From NCBI GenBank assembly GCA_902778245.1, contig CACYXH010000068.1, positions 1 through 50,345 of the forward strand: DNA of 50,345 bases, read 5' to 3'. Origin of the DNA: an uncultured Lachnospiraceae bacterium. GTDB taxonomy: Bacteria; Bacillota; Clostridia; Lachnospirales; Lachnospiraceae. The translations under genes were made by a program, and so were the position numbers. How positions within the stretch are numbered: the first letter of the stretch is position 1; the number at the start of each line of letters is the position of its first letter. The notes below the pieces were generated by a model. That model worked only from the letters and a program-made list of their open reading frames with translations. It was not told the origin of the DNA and searched no databases. Shown here piece by piece: positions 1-7,623 of this stretch.

Positions 1-121
1 AAAAGTCGAGGGCTATGAATGATAATGTATAACATCCAGAACCCTCGATGAGATCAGTCACTCAACCGTATTCTTTTTTTATTCATGAAACAACCCTGCG
101 CAATGGCCCGCTGCCACGTAA

Positions 122-164
122 AAGAGATTCGGGCCACCGCAAAATGCGGCGCCCCGAATCTCTT
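122..164 (-). terminator. Hairpin downstream of the blaI-blaR operon
   Basis: A 12-bp perfect inverted repeat (122-133 with 153-164, arms AAGAGATTCGGG/CCCGAATCTCTT) encloses a smaller CCGC/GCGG hairpin. On the minus strand it is followed by TTTTACG, so it can end the operon that stops at 236. A second weaker inverted repeat (6-12 with 42-48, TCGAGGG/CCCTCGA) lies further on. Nothing else is recognisable in 1-235. Confidence 0.6.
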
Positions 165-235
165 AAGAAGGTACTTATAACAGTGCCAATATATAATTTT
201 CACTCTACAATTTTCCAGAAAGTAACTCCAAAGTA

Positions 236-493
236 TTAGTATACCAGAATCCAGTCGCCTTCCCAGCGCTCCTTGGTGCGGTTGTATAGTCTCTTATATA
301 TGTGATTATTTTCTATTTTGTATCTCCATTCATAAATGTAACTCTGGGGATCTGCGGTTCCTCCTCCGCCCATTCCCTCGATCTCGGTCTCCATGGGAAT
401 GATTTCATCCTCCGCCAGAACGGCCGGAGCGGTCAGCATAGTCAGTCCCATCATCGTCAGGGCACACAGTTTCATCTTACTTCTTTTTCTCAT
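236..493 (-). CDS. Small secreted protein, third gene of the blaI-blaR-like operon
   Basis: An 85-residue protein of unknown function. Residues 1-27 form a signal peptide (basic MRKRSKMK, hydrophobic stretch, APAVLAE cleavage-like site). The mature part is acidic at first (ETEIEGM), has a GGGG linker and then an aromatic, basic tail rich in Tyr, Trp and Arg ending WEGDWILVY. Its start overlaps the stop of the sensor gene by ATGA and has a GGAGG site inside the sensor's last codons, so the two are translationally coupled. I do not recognise a family. The coupling suggests an accessory, ligand or cell-envelope target of the regulatory pair, but that is inference. Confidence 0.75.
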   Translation of the reverse strand: MRKRSKMKLCALTMMGLTMLTAPAVLAEDEIIPMETEIEGMGGGGTADPQSYIYEWRYKIENNHIYKRLYNRTKERWEGDWILVY

Positions 494-1617
494 CTCATAT
501 CCTCCTCTTCATAGACTGGTAGTTCAGCAAATTCTTCTGGAATATATAGTAAAGAAAACATATAGTTGCCATCTACGAACAGCAGATACTCTGATTCGCT
601 TTTCACGATATAAGAGTTCTCTGGTGTTATCCCTAGTGTCGTTTCTTCCACCTCTTGCTGCATAGAACTGCCTTCCGGCACGATCATAAATGATGCCACC
701 AGAACTGCTGCCATCAGCACGTACTGGGCTGCCATGGATAGAAAGCGGCCTTTTTTCGGCCGGTATTTCTCCGAAACAATATAGTTTGTCCGCATCTCCA
801 GATCGGACTTCCCGATATCAACGAAAGATAACCCCACATAGTACGATGTGTTCTTCTGCCGGCTTTCTGCCACCTTCAAAATACACTCTGTATATTCCAT
901 GCGCTGCAGCTCACTGCAGGATGCCAGGATCCCCTGGTCATTGGACAGTTCGAAGACCAGCGTAAGCTGTTTGTTCAGGAAGTACGCCGCCGGATTGAAC
1001 CACTGGGCACACAGCACCAGGTCAATGAACAGCTTCAGCCAAAGGTCATGGTTCCTGTAATGCCTGATTTCATGCTGACATATGTAGTAGAGTTCCCTGT
1101 CCGAGAATTCCTGCCGGGGCAGAACGAAGACCGGGCGAAATACCCCTACGATGGCCGGCGAGATGTTGATAGGCACGATGTAGACCGGAAGATCGGCCAC
1201 ATCATTCTCCCGGAGCACTTGATACAGTCTGGGATACCGGGTTAAATCCTTTACACGGAACGGTCTTAAATAGCTCCTGAATTTTCGCTGTCGTAAAATC
1301 ATCCGCAATATTTGCGCCATGGTGACGACGAGCCATATCCCAAAGAGCACCTGCGCCAATTCAATCCCCGTACCGCCGATGAAACTGAACAGAAACCGGT
1401 CGATGGGCGGCAATACCGTATACGATGGGATCGTAATAGTGAACGAAAAATTGAATGGCACCAGCATGCGCACCAGGATGATGGAGATCAGAAGAAAGAC
1501 AATCTTCATTCCGTCATACAGTACATCTTTTTTTACATATATAGTGACAAACACATAAACCGTCAAAAACAGCACCGTTAAAAAGCATGTGATAAACGAT
1601 CCCAGACTAACCTCCAT
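490..1617 (-). CDS. BlaR1/MecR1-like M56 membrane metalloprotease, short form without penicillin sensor
   Basis: A 375-residue integral membrane protein of the M56 (BlaR1/MecR1) family. The N-terminal half has three hydrophobic segments, then a cytoplasmic zinc-peptidase domain with HEIRH near residues 182-186 (HExxH), and a fourth membrane segment near residue 305 followed by a short external tail of about 60 residues. Family members that sense beta-lactams are about 585-600 residues long and carry a class-D-like sensor domain outside the cell; that domain is absent here. Known role of the family: on signal, the protease triggers inactivation of the BlaI repressor. The gene begins two bases after blaI, with AAGGGAGAG as ribosome site. 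The signal must differ from classical beta-lactam acylation and is unknown. Confidence 0.85.
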   Translation of the reverse strand: MEVSLGSFITCFLTVLFLTVYVFVTIYVKKDVLYDGMKIVFLLISIILVRMLVPFNFSFTITIPSYTVLPPIDRFLFSFIGGTGIELAQVLFGIWLVVTMAQILRMILRQRKFRSYLRPFRVKDLTRYPRLYQVLRENDVADLPVYIVPINISPAIVGVFRPVFVLPRQEFSDRELYYICQHEIRHYRNHDLWLKLFIDLVLCAQWFNPAAYFLNKQLTLVFELSNDQGILASCSELQRMEYTECILKVAESRQKNTSYYVGLSFVDIGKSDLEMRTNYIVSEKYRPKKGRFLSMAAQYVLMAAVLVASFMIVPEGSSMQQEVEETTLGITPENSYIVKSESEYLLFVDGNYMFSLLYIPEEFAELPVYEEEDMR

Positions 1618-1618
1618 C

Positions 1619-2005
1619 TTACTCTCCCTTTTCGAGTTCCTTTTTCCTTTGTGCGATCATCTTCTCCAGCTCATTAAGGGTCTCACGGTCATTTTCCTCA
1701 TTGATCAGGCTGGCCATGAGCAGAGAAGAGGACGAAAACTTCGCCAGTGCCTGGCAGCTCATCTCCAGGTACTCCTCTTTGCTGATCAGGGGGACATAAC
1801 TTCTGGAGAGAACCGTACCGCTGTAAACGATCTCCCCAACTTTGATATATTTCTTTCTCACCAGACTTCTAAGTGAAGCCTGAACCGTGTTGATCTGCAG
1901 TTCGTCATTGGACCTGACAATCTCTGATGCGGTCATTCCGCTCTCAGAATTCCATAATGCCTCCATAACTTCCAGCTGACGCTGGCTAAGTGCTCTAGTT
2001 GCCAT
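1619..2005 (-). CDS. BlaI/MecI/CopY-family transcriptional repressor
   Basis: A winged-helix repressor of about 128 residues. The N-terminal 75 residues carry the typical BlaI fold (LSQRQLEVMEALW, MTASEIV, NTVQASLRSLVRKKYI); the C-terminal helices mediate dimerisation in the family. I place the start at 2005 (MATRAL) because GGAGGAG lies at 2012-2018 just upstream; an upstream in-frame ATG at 2035 has no such site. It is followed by the M56 protease gene with a one-base gap, the normal repressor-protease pairing. The C-terminal region NEENDRETLNELEKM is charged. A -35/-10 promoter (2131-2159) and a TACTTT-AA-AAAGTA inverted repeat near 2055-2068 lie upstream and may be the site of autorepression. 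No beta-lactamase gene is nearby. Confidence 0.88.
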   Translation of the reverse strand: MATRALSQRQLEVMEALWNSESGMTASEIVRSNDELQINTVQASLRSLVRKKYIKVGEIVYSGTVLSRSYVPLISKEEYLEMSCQALAKFSSSSLLMASLINEENDRETLNELEKMIAQRKKELEKGE

Positions 2006-2130
2006 AAATATCTCCTCCATAAATAGGTCAAACAAAATCTCTTGTAATTTTTACTTTTTAAAGTATGCAATAACTCATGGTATTCTTTTTGGGTAAAATG
2101 ATCTTTTCTTTATTTGGATTTATTATCTCT

Positions 2131-2159
2131 AATTTACCATCGCGCCAGCAAAATGTCAA
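2131..2159 (-). promoter_or_regulatory. Sigma-A promoter of the blaI-blaR operon
   Basis: On the minus strand TTGACA (2159-2154) is followed after 17 bases by TAAATT (2136-2131). The leader to the blaI start is about 120 bases, AT-rich, and contains the inverted repeat TACTTT-AA-AAAGTA (about 2055-2068), a candidate BlaI-type operator. The rest of 2160-2275 shows nothing I can name. Confidence 0.65.
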
Positions 2160-2275
2160 TATAAAATAAGATTGTTGCAGATATTTTATGTAGTTAATTT
2201 GACATCTTTGCCTTAGGATGCGCCCCTTGGGAGCCAGGCTGGTACGATTCGGAAACGCCTAATGCGTTTTGGGAT

Positions 2276-3505
2276 CTAAAACAAAATATTAATAAATTGA
2301 GTCGCCAGCACCACGCAGATCAAAGCAAAGGGATAGGTGGCTGCGTACGCGGATGCCACTTCCTCGGAACCGGCCACTGAGATCAAGGTTCCCAGAGCAG
2401 GGGTGCTGGTCATGCCCCCGGTGATGGCAGACAGGGCGTTGAGCAGATTGAGCTTCAGCACCTTTACAGCGAAGAAATAACCAATGACCATGGAAAGCGT
2501 AGTGATCAGAAAACCGTACACAAAGTAGATCACCTGGAAATTCTCCACAAATCTCGCTCCTCCGGAAACGCCGGCGCCGATCAGGAACAGCACCAGTCCG
2601 AACTCACGGAACACCTTCAACATCGATGTGGGCGGCATGATGTTCAGCTTGCCGATACGTCCAAAATGGCCGAATACCAGGGCAGTCAGAAGACAACCGC
2701 CTGTGGTAGTCAGGGAAAATGTAGTGCCGGAAAGTCCCTTACCGGTCAATGGGATCTTGATCATGCCCACCAGGATTCCGATGCAGGCACACAATGCAAA
2801 GACCCCGATGCCAAACACATCCAGTTCGAAGGGTTTTCCTTCCTTCTTTTTTCTTTTGGTGCCGGTTTCTACCGATGTGATCTTCTTCAGCTCCTCCGGT
2901 ATATTTGCTTTCAGAAGTTTCGGAACCAGCTGTACAAACAGAACAACACCGATCACTCCGTAAATGTACGCAATACCGTATCCTACGGATACGATATCCT
3001 CATACCCCTCCGTGACTGTCGCCTTTGCGGCAGAGAATGCCGGCGTAGACGTCATGGCTCCGGAGAAGAGTCCCACCACCATGGCCGTCAGCCGGTTTGA
3101 ATCTGCTTCGCCCAGCGCCCGTCCGATCAATATGCAGAGTACCGATACGAGAGCCCCACTGAAAATAATGACTGCTCCAAGCAGAACGTAGGATTTAAAG
3201 TTCTTTCTGATGTTGCTGAAAAACTTTGGTCCCGCAATAAACCCGACGGTGGAGACAAACATGATAAGGCCCACGTTCTCTATTACTTTCAGCGAATCCT
3301 TCGTGAACTCACCCATCTGCCCTTCCAGTCTGCCGTAAAACAGGCATCCATATATGAGCGCTACAATAAAAACTCCCGCAGTACCCAGATCCACACCCTT
3401 GATATTGATGCGTCCCAGCGCGTATCCAATAAAGATGATCGCAAACACACAGAATAACATATAAGTGATTCCGGTGACTGTGATCACCCCGCCAAACAAA
3501 TTCAT
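2276..3505 (-). CDS. AspT/YidE-type (AAE family) antiporter, probable dicarboxylate or succinate exporter
   Basis: A 409-residue membrane protein with about 10-11 hydrophobic helices and the internal duplication typical of the aspartate:alanine exchanger family: GAMTSTPAF near residue 149 and GGMTSTPAL near residue 363 are the paired signature motifs. A charged cytoplasmic loop (ETGTKRKKKEGK) separates the halves. Family members exchange aspartate for alanine (AspT) or export succinate (SucE of Corynebacterium). The gene begins 27 bases after the fumarate reductase flavoprotein and is the last gene of the fumarate block, so export of succinate or exchange of a C4 dicarboxylate is the likely job. 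Both N- and C-termini appear complete. Substrate is inferred from context, not from sequence. Confidence 0.8.
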   Translation of the reverse strand: MNLFGGVITVTGITYMLFCVFAIIFIGYALGRINIKGVDLGTAGVFIVALIYGCLFYGRLEGQMGEFTKDSLKVIENVGLIMFVSTVGFIAGPKFFSNIRKNFKSYVLLGAVIIFSGALVSVLCILIGRALGEADSNRLTAMVVGLFSGAMTSTPAFSAAKATVTEGYEDIVSVGYGIAYIYGVIGVVLFVQLVPKLLKANIPEELKKITSVETGTKRKKKEGKPFELDVFGIGVFALCACIGILVGMIKIPLTGKGLSGTTFSLTTTGGCLLTALVFGHFGRIGKLNIMPPTSMLKVFREFGLVLFLIGAGVSGGARFVENFQVIYFVYGFLITTLSMVIGYFFAVKVLKLNLLNALSAITGGMTSTPALGTLISVAGSEEVASAYAATYPFALICVVLATQFINILF

Positions 3506-3532
3506 TTTTTCATCCTCCTCATTTTTTCCTCT

Positions 3533-5155
3533 TTACTGTATTTCCGGCCCCGCCAGCGTAGTTCTCTCTCTCACATAATTCGGCAGAAGTTTCGGAGATA
3601 CCAGCTGCGTGTCAATTCCGGCTTCGCTGATCTGTTTGTCATACTCCGCAGTATGCGCCAGGGTCAGTGTTCCCACTGTCACATCCTTGGCATGCTGACC
3701 GGCCGCTCTTCCGGCATCGCGTCCGAAGACTACCACATCCAGAAGAGAATTTCCCATCAGACGGTTGCGTCCGTGAACACCGCCGACCACCTCGCCGGCC
3801 GCATACAGATTCTCCACACCCGTCATACAGTCCGTATTGATATCCAGGCCACCGTTTTGATAGTGCAATGTGGGATACACCAGGATCGGCTCTTTGCGCA
3901 TGTCAATGCCCCTCTTGAGGAACATGCGGTACATAGCCGGAATACGCTTTTCAATGGTGCCTTCCCCGTTTTTCAGGTCGATCATCGGAGAATCCAACCA
4001 GACTGCCTGACCGTTTCCGGTGTCGATTCCCTTGCCGCGCTCCCCGGTCTCCCGGATGATAGCCGCAGACTCCACGTCCCGGGTTTCCAGCGGATGTACA
4101 AATACCTCGCCGTCACAGTTCACCAGCTTCGCGCCCAGAGAACGAACCTTCTCAGTCACCAACGCGCCGAAGATCTGCGTGGGATAAGCCGCTCCGGTGG
4201 GATGATACTGCAGGGTGTCCGCATACAGCAGCTTTGCTCCCGCCCGGTAGCCCAGTACCAGACCGTCCGCTGTAGCTCCGTAATGGTTGGATGTGGGGAA
4301 GCCCTGATAGTGCATACGTCCTGCTCCGCCTGTAGCGAGGATCACGGTCTTGGAGCGCACTACAAACAGCTCGTCCGTCTCCATATTCAGAAGCACGGCG
4401 CCTGCCGCCGCTCCCTTGTCATCTTTGATGATCTCGATAGCCGCGGTGAACTCCAGGATCGGAATCTGGCGGTTTAACACTTCATCGCGAAGGGTACGCA
4501 TGATCTCCGCGCCGGAATAATCCTTGCAGGCATGCATTCTCTTTCTGGAGGTACCGCCGCCATGGGTCGTGACCATGGTGCCGTCCTCTTCTTTATCAAA
4601 TTCTACGCCCAGCTCATTCAGCCACTTGATATCACCGGGAGCCTCCGTCACTAATTTATACACCAGTTCTTTCTTTGCCGCAAAATGGCCTCCGCCGTAA
4701 GCGTCAAGGAAATGCTGGGCCGGAGAGTCGTTCTCCTTGTCCGCGGCCTGAATACCGCCTTCCGCCATCATCGTGTTGGCGTCGCCGGCACGCAGCTTCG
4801 TCGCCATCAGCACGCTGGCTCCTGCCTCGTCTGCCTCGATGGCCGCAGCGCAGCCTGCGCCGCCCGCGCCGATGATCAGTACATCCACATCATACGCGGG
4901 ATTCTCCAGATCCACATCACCCTGGTGGATCCTGGGGTGTGCCTGAAGCATATCAGCCAACTCGTGGGGCACCTTATCCCCGGCGTTCGGTCCGATCTTC
5001 AGGTTCTCAAACTCATGCTCTCTGTAATCCGGATGGTAGGCTGCCAGCAGTTCTTCCTTTTCCTTAGCTGTCATACGCACCGGTTCCAGCGCCGCGTTCT
5101 CGGCCCGCAGCGCCTCCACCTTCCGGATGGATTCCTGAAATTTTTCTGGATACAT
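3533..5155 (-). CDS. Fumarate reductase flavoprotein subunit, TfrA-like, soluble type
   Basis: A 540-residue FAD protein of the SdhA/FrdA family that reduces fumarate to succinate. It has an unusual N-terminal extension of about 88 residues before the dinucleotide fold (IIGAGGAGCAAAIEADEAG near 93-111). Other landmarks are the FAD loop ANTMMAEGGIQAA, the substrate-site segments HPTG, LHYQNGGL and GGVHGRNRLMGNSLLD. In enzymes with covalently bound FAD the loop reads SHTVAAEGG; here Asn replaces the His, so FAD should be non-covalent, as in thiol:fumarate reductase and aspartate oxidase. AGGAGG sits before the start. The TfrB-like iron-sulfur subunit precedes it by 20 bases; no membrane anchor subunit (FrdC/FrdD) is present, so electrons must come from the Hdr/Flx proteins upstream. 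Confidence 0.88.
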   Translation of the reverse strand: MYPEKFQESIRKVEALRAENAALEPVRMTAKEKEELLAAYHPDYREHEFENLKIGPNAGDKVPHELADMLQAHPRIHQGDVDLENPAYDVDVLIIGAGGAGCAAAIEADEAGASVLMATKLRAGDANTMMAEGGIQAADKENDSPAQHFLDAYGGGHFAAKKELVYKLVTEAPGDIKWLNELGVEFDKEEDGTMVTTHGGGTSRKRMHACKDYSGAEIMRTLRDEVLNRQIPILEFTAAIEIIKDDKGAAAGAVLLNMETDELFVVRSKTVILATGGAGRMHYQGFPTSNHYGATADGLVLGYRAGAKLLYADTLQYHPTGAAYPTQIFGALVTEKVRSLGAKLVNCDGEVFVHPLETRDVESAAIIRETGERGKGIDTGNGQAVWLDSPMIDLKNGEGTIEKRIPAMYRMFLKRGIDMRKEPILVYPTLHYQNGGLDINTDCMTGVENLYAAGEVVGGVHGRNRLMGNSLLDVVVFGRDAGRAAGQHAKDVTVGTLTLAHTAEYDKQISEAGIDTQLVSPKLLPNYVRERTTLAGPEIQ

Positions 5156-5175
5156 ATCGTTTCCTCCTGGTATTC

Positions 5176-5850
5176 CTACTTTTCGATATCCCGCGTGTTG
5201 TACGCTTCCCGGATTTCCTCATCTGACTTGTTCATCATTTCCTGCATTGCCGCCTCGATCTCCCCTGCCTCGATGGAACGCACCTTCTCCAGCAGATGCT
5301 GCGCATCCGGAGTGAGGTATTTTCCGTTCAGTCTGCGGGCGAGCATCGCCACCTGCGGATGGGAGATGCCTGCCGGACATCTGGAAGAACAGATGCCGCA
5401 CATCACACAGTCAAAGGATTCATCCGCGCAGGCCTTAAAATCACCGCGCTGAGCGTAGGCAATATACTGCATGGTATTCAGTCCCTGCGGGCACGCCTTT
5501 GTGCAGGCATTGCAGCCCACACAGGCATAGATTTCCGGGTACAGCTGCATCATGATCATCTGATCCGGCGTTACTTTCTCAATATCATATACCTGCTTTA
5601 CCAGCGGGAAGAACGGCATGGTGGCAATGTACATTCCATCCTCCACCTGGGTCTGACAGGCCAGAGCCATTTTTAATTCCTGTTTGCCCGCAATACGGTA
5701 GATCGTGGCGCAGGCGCCGCAAAATCCGTTTCTGCAGCCGCAGCCGCGCTTGAGCTGGTATCCGGCATACTCCATCGCTGTCATGATGGTCAGATCCGCC
5801 GGCACCTCATACTTTTTTCCGAAAAGAAAAATATTTACTGTCTTTTCCAT
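5176..5850 (-). CDS. Fumarate reductase iron-sulfur subunit, TfrB/FrdB-like short form
   Basis: A 224-residue electron-transfer subunit. Residues 1-70 form a plant-type ferredoxin domain with [2Fe-2S] ligands at about Cys39, Cys44, Cys47 and Cys65. Two further motifs, CVGCNACTKACPQG near 111 and CVMCGICSSRCPAG near 147, supply ligands for two cubane clusters. The methanogen TfrB protein continues with a C-terminal Cys-rich CCG domain that reduces the disulfide side; that domain is missing here, and the C-terminus is a charged helix. A separate HdrB with two complete CCG domains lies upstream in the same block and could supply it. The gene sits 12 bases after the Flx-like gene and 20 before the flavoprotein. 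Confidence 0.88.
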   Translation of the reverse strand: MEKTVNIFLFGKKYEVPADLTIMTAMEYAGYQLKRGCGCRNGFCGACATIYRIAGKQELKMALACQTQVEDGMYIATMPFFPLVKQVYDIEKVTPDQMIMMQLYPEIYACVGCNACTKACPQGLNTMQYIAYAQRGDFKACADESFDCVMCGICSSRCPAGISHPQVAMLARRLNGKYLTPDAQHLLEKVRSIEAGEIEAAMQEMMNKSDEEIREAYNTRDIEK

Positions 5851-5862
5851 AGGTCATTCTCC

Positions 5863-7623
5863 TTAATATTCATCCGGCAGTTCGCCCAGCTGGTCGAAGC
5901 TGAACACCGGCCCGTCCTTGCAGACAAACTTATCACCGACATTGCAGCGGCCGCACTTACCGATTCCGCATTTCATGCGCATTTCCAGCGTCGTGAACAC
6001 CTGGTTATCCGCGAAACCTAACTTCTTTAATCCCTCCAGGGTGAAGTGGATCATAATGGGCGGTCCGCAGAGGACAGCCGTCTTGTCCGTGGAGAAGCCC
6101 AGTTCCTGCACATAGGTGGGCACAAAACCTACATGCCCATCCCAGCCTTCCTGCTCCCGGTCAATGGTAAGATACACATCCATATCCGGCGCCCCGATCC
6201 AGTCTCTCTTGATCTCTTCCAGATCCACCAGGTCGTCCATAGACCTGGAGCCGTAGACCACATCGATATGCCCGTAATTCTCCCGGTGCGCCAGGCAATA
6301 ATTGATCACGGAATGCAGCGGCGCCAGGCCAATGCCTCCGGCGATAAACAACAGATCTTTTCCTCTAAACGCGCCTTCCACCGGGAAGCCGTTCCCGTAA
6401 GGCCCGCGGACAAGCACTTCCTGTCCTACCTCCATCTGATGCAGCCATGCGGTCAGACATCCGCATTTCTTGATGGAGAATTCCATATATTCTTCCAACG
6501 TCGGGGAGGACGTGATGGAGAACATCGCCTCGCCCACTCCAGGGATAGAGAGCATCGCGCACTGTCCCGGAATGTGGGTGAACAGCTTGTTTCCGTCGGT
6601 ACCCACCACGCGGAAGGTCTTCACATCCGGAGTATCCCTGCGGATATCCGTCACAACCCCGATGCGGGGGATCAGAGCTTCCTTTTCCATCATTCCTTTT
6701 CCTCCTTCATGCATAAATCTCTGGCGAAAACGTTCCGTCTGGGTCAGACGCGGGGTTCCCGCCGCCATCAGCGTAAAGTCATGGTACATGCAGCTGTCCC
6801 AGCAGCGATAGCGCTGCACCGTCTCACCGTTATTAAAATCTTCGATATCAAAGCATTGACAAGTGGGGCACACAAAGGTACACGCCCCGCATCCCAGGCA
6901 GTGGCTGGAAAGTTCTTTCCACTTTTCAGAGCGGAACAGTTCCAGTTCTCTTTCCCGGTTATCCTCCGCTTTCAGATCATAGAGCGGGAGTTTTTCCAGA
7001 TTTTTGCGGATGCGCTCTGTCTCTTTCTCAACCAGCGCCTCCTGATCTGCTCCGCACTGTGTCAGAAGTTCCCCGTCGGCTGCTATCAGCGCATCTGCCA
7101 ACGCCTGACCTTTTTCCGTCAGCGGCTCCAGATAAAAGGTGTCCTTCGTCTCCCAGCACTGTATGTCTCCGCCCGCTTTCGCCGCGTCAATCCCAAAGGT
7201 GTGGCAAAAACAGGTCTCGCCGGGTCTGCCGCAGGCCAAAGAGATCACCGTGGCATGCTTCCTGCGGGTCTCATACCAGGTATCCACCGGGTCTGCCAGA
7301 AAAACGTTGTCCAGCACATCGAAGGATCGAACGTCGCAGGCACGCACGCCGAAGATACAAAAATCATCCGCTTCCGCGCGGTCATCGATGACTTCAATCT
7401 TCTTTCCCTCCCGGCGGAATTTCGCCATATTCTGGATCTGAGGGAAAAAGAAATCTTTTGCGGACCGCAGAGTATTCAGTTTCTTAGAAAGGGCTGCTCC
7501 CTGTGTCCATTCTGTATAGACCGCTTCGCCGGCGGTATTGTCCGTCGGAAGATATAGTTTCTGCTGCGCGGCGATCGCTGCCAGCAGACGGTCCAGGGAT
7601 TCCATCGGTATCTGATACATCAT
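5863..7623 (-). CDS. Fused Flx/Asr-type iron-sulfur protein and FAD/NAD(P)H oxidoreductase
   Basis: About 586 residues. The N-terminal part (1-300) resembles AsrA/HydB/FlxB proteins: IFGVRACDVRSFDVLD, then one cubane motif CLGCGACTFVCPTCQC. Such proteins carry a second cluster motif (CVGCGRC...CP) after the segment QRFMH; here it is missing and the chain runs straight into an AsrB/FlxA-like ferredoxin-NAD(P)+ reductase domain from about residue 311: FAD-binding beta-barrel, NAD-binding AGGIGLAPL, CGPPIMI, and a Cys cluster CGIGKCGRC near the C-terminus. Inside the join, AAGGAGG (6701-6707) stands 7 bases before two ATG codons, a perfect start for a separate flavoprotein gene. I read this as two genes joined by a deletion. 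I chose the ATG at 7623, overlapping the previous stop (TGATG). Predicted to oxidise NAD(P)H. Confidence 0.82.
   Translation of the reverse strand: MMYQIPMESLDRLLAAIAAQQKLYLPTDNTAGEAVYTEWTQGAALSKKLNTLRSAKDFFFPQIQNMAKFRREGKKIEVIDDRAEADDFCIFGVRACDVRSFDVLDNVFLADPVDTWYETRRKHATVISLACGRPGETCFCHTFGIDAAKAGGDIQCWETKDTFYLEPLTEKGQALADALIAADGELLTQCGADQEALVEKETERIRKNLEKLPLYDLKAEDNRERELELFRSEKWKELSSHCLGCGACTFVCPTCQCFDIEDFNNGETVQRYRCWDSCMYHDFTLMAAGTPRLTQTERFRQRFMHEGGKGMMEKEALIPRIGVVTDIRRDTPDVKTFRVVGTDGNKLFTHIPGQCAMLSIPGVGEAMFSITSSPTLEEYMEFSIKKCGCLTAWLHQMEVGQEVLVRGPYGNGFPVEGAFRGKDLLFIAGGIGLAPLHSVINYCLAHRENYGHIDVVYGSRSMDDLVDLEEIKRDWIGAPDMDVYLTIDREQEGWDGHVGFVPTYVQELGFSTDKTAVLCGPPIMIHFTLEGLKKLGFADNQVFTTLEMRMKCGIGKCGRCNVGDKFVCKDGPVFSFDQLGELPDEY
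6688..6707 (-). promoter_or_regulatory. Internal ribosome site of the former flavoprotein gene
   Basis: AAGGAGG at 6707-6701 and ATGATG at 6693-6688 with a 7-base spacer lie in the middle of the fused frame. This is the arrangement expected at the beginning of an independent flxA/asrB-like gene, and it may still allow separate production of the reductase domain. Confidence 0.55.

Noticed and set aside
490..2005. Beta-lactam resistance operon
   Set aside because: The sensor domain and any beta-lactamase or mec gene are missing; only the regulatory pair resembles bla.
3653..7557. Long open frames on the plus strand opposite the tfrA and flx genes
   Set aside because: They have no ribosome sites or domain sequences, are rich in His, Arg and Ser typical of antisense frames, and oppose well-supported genes.
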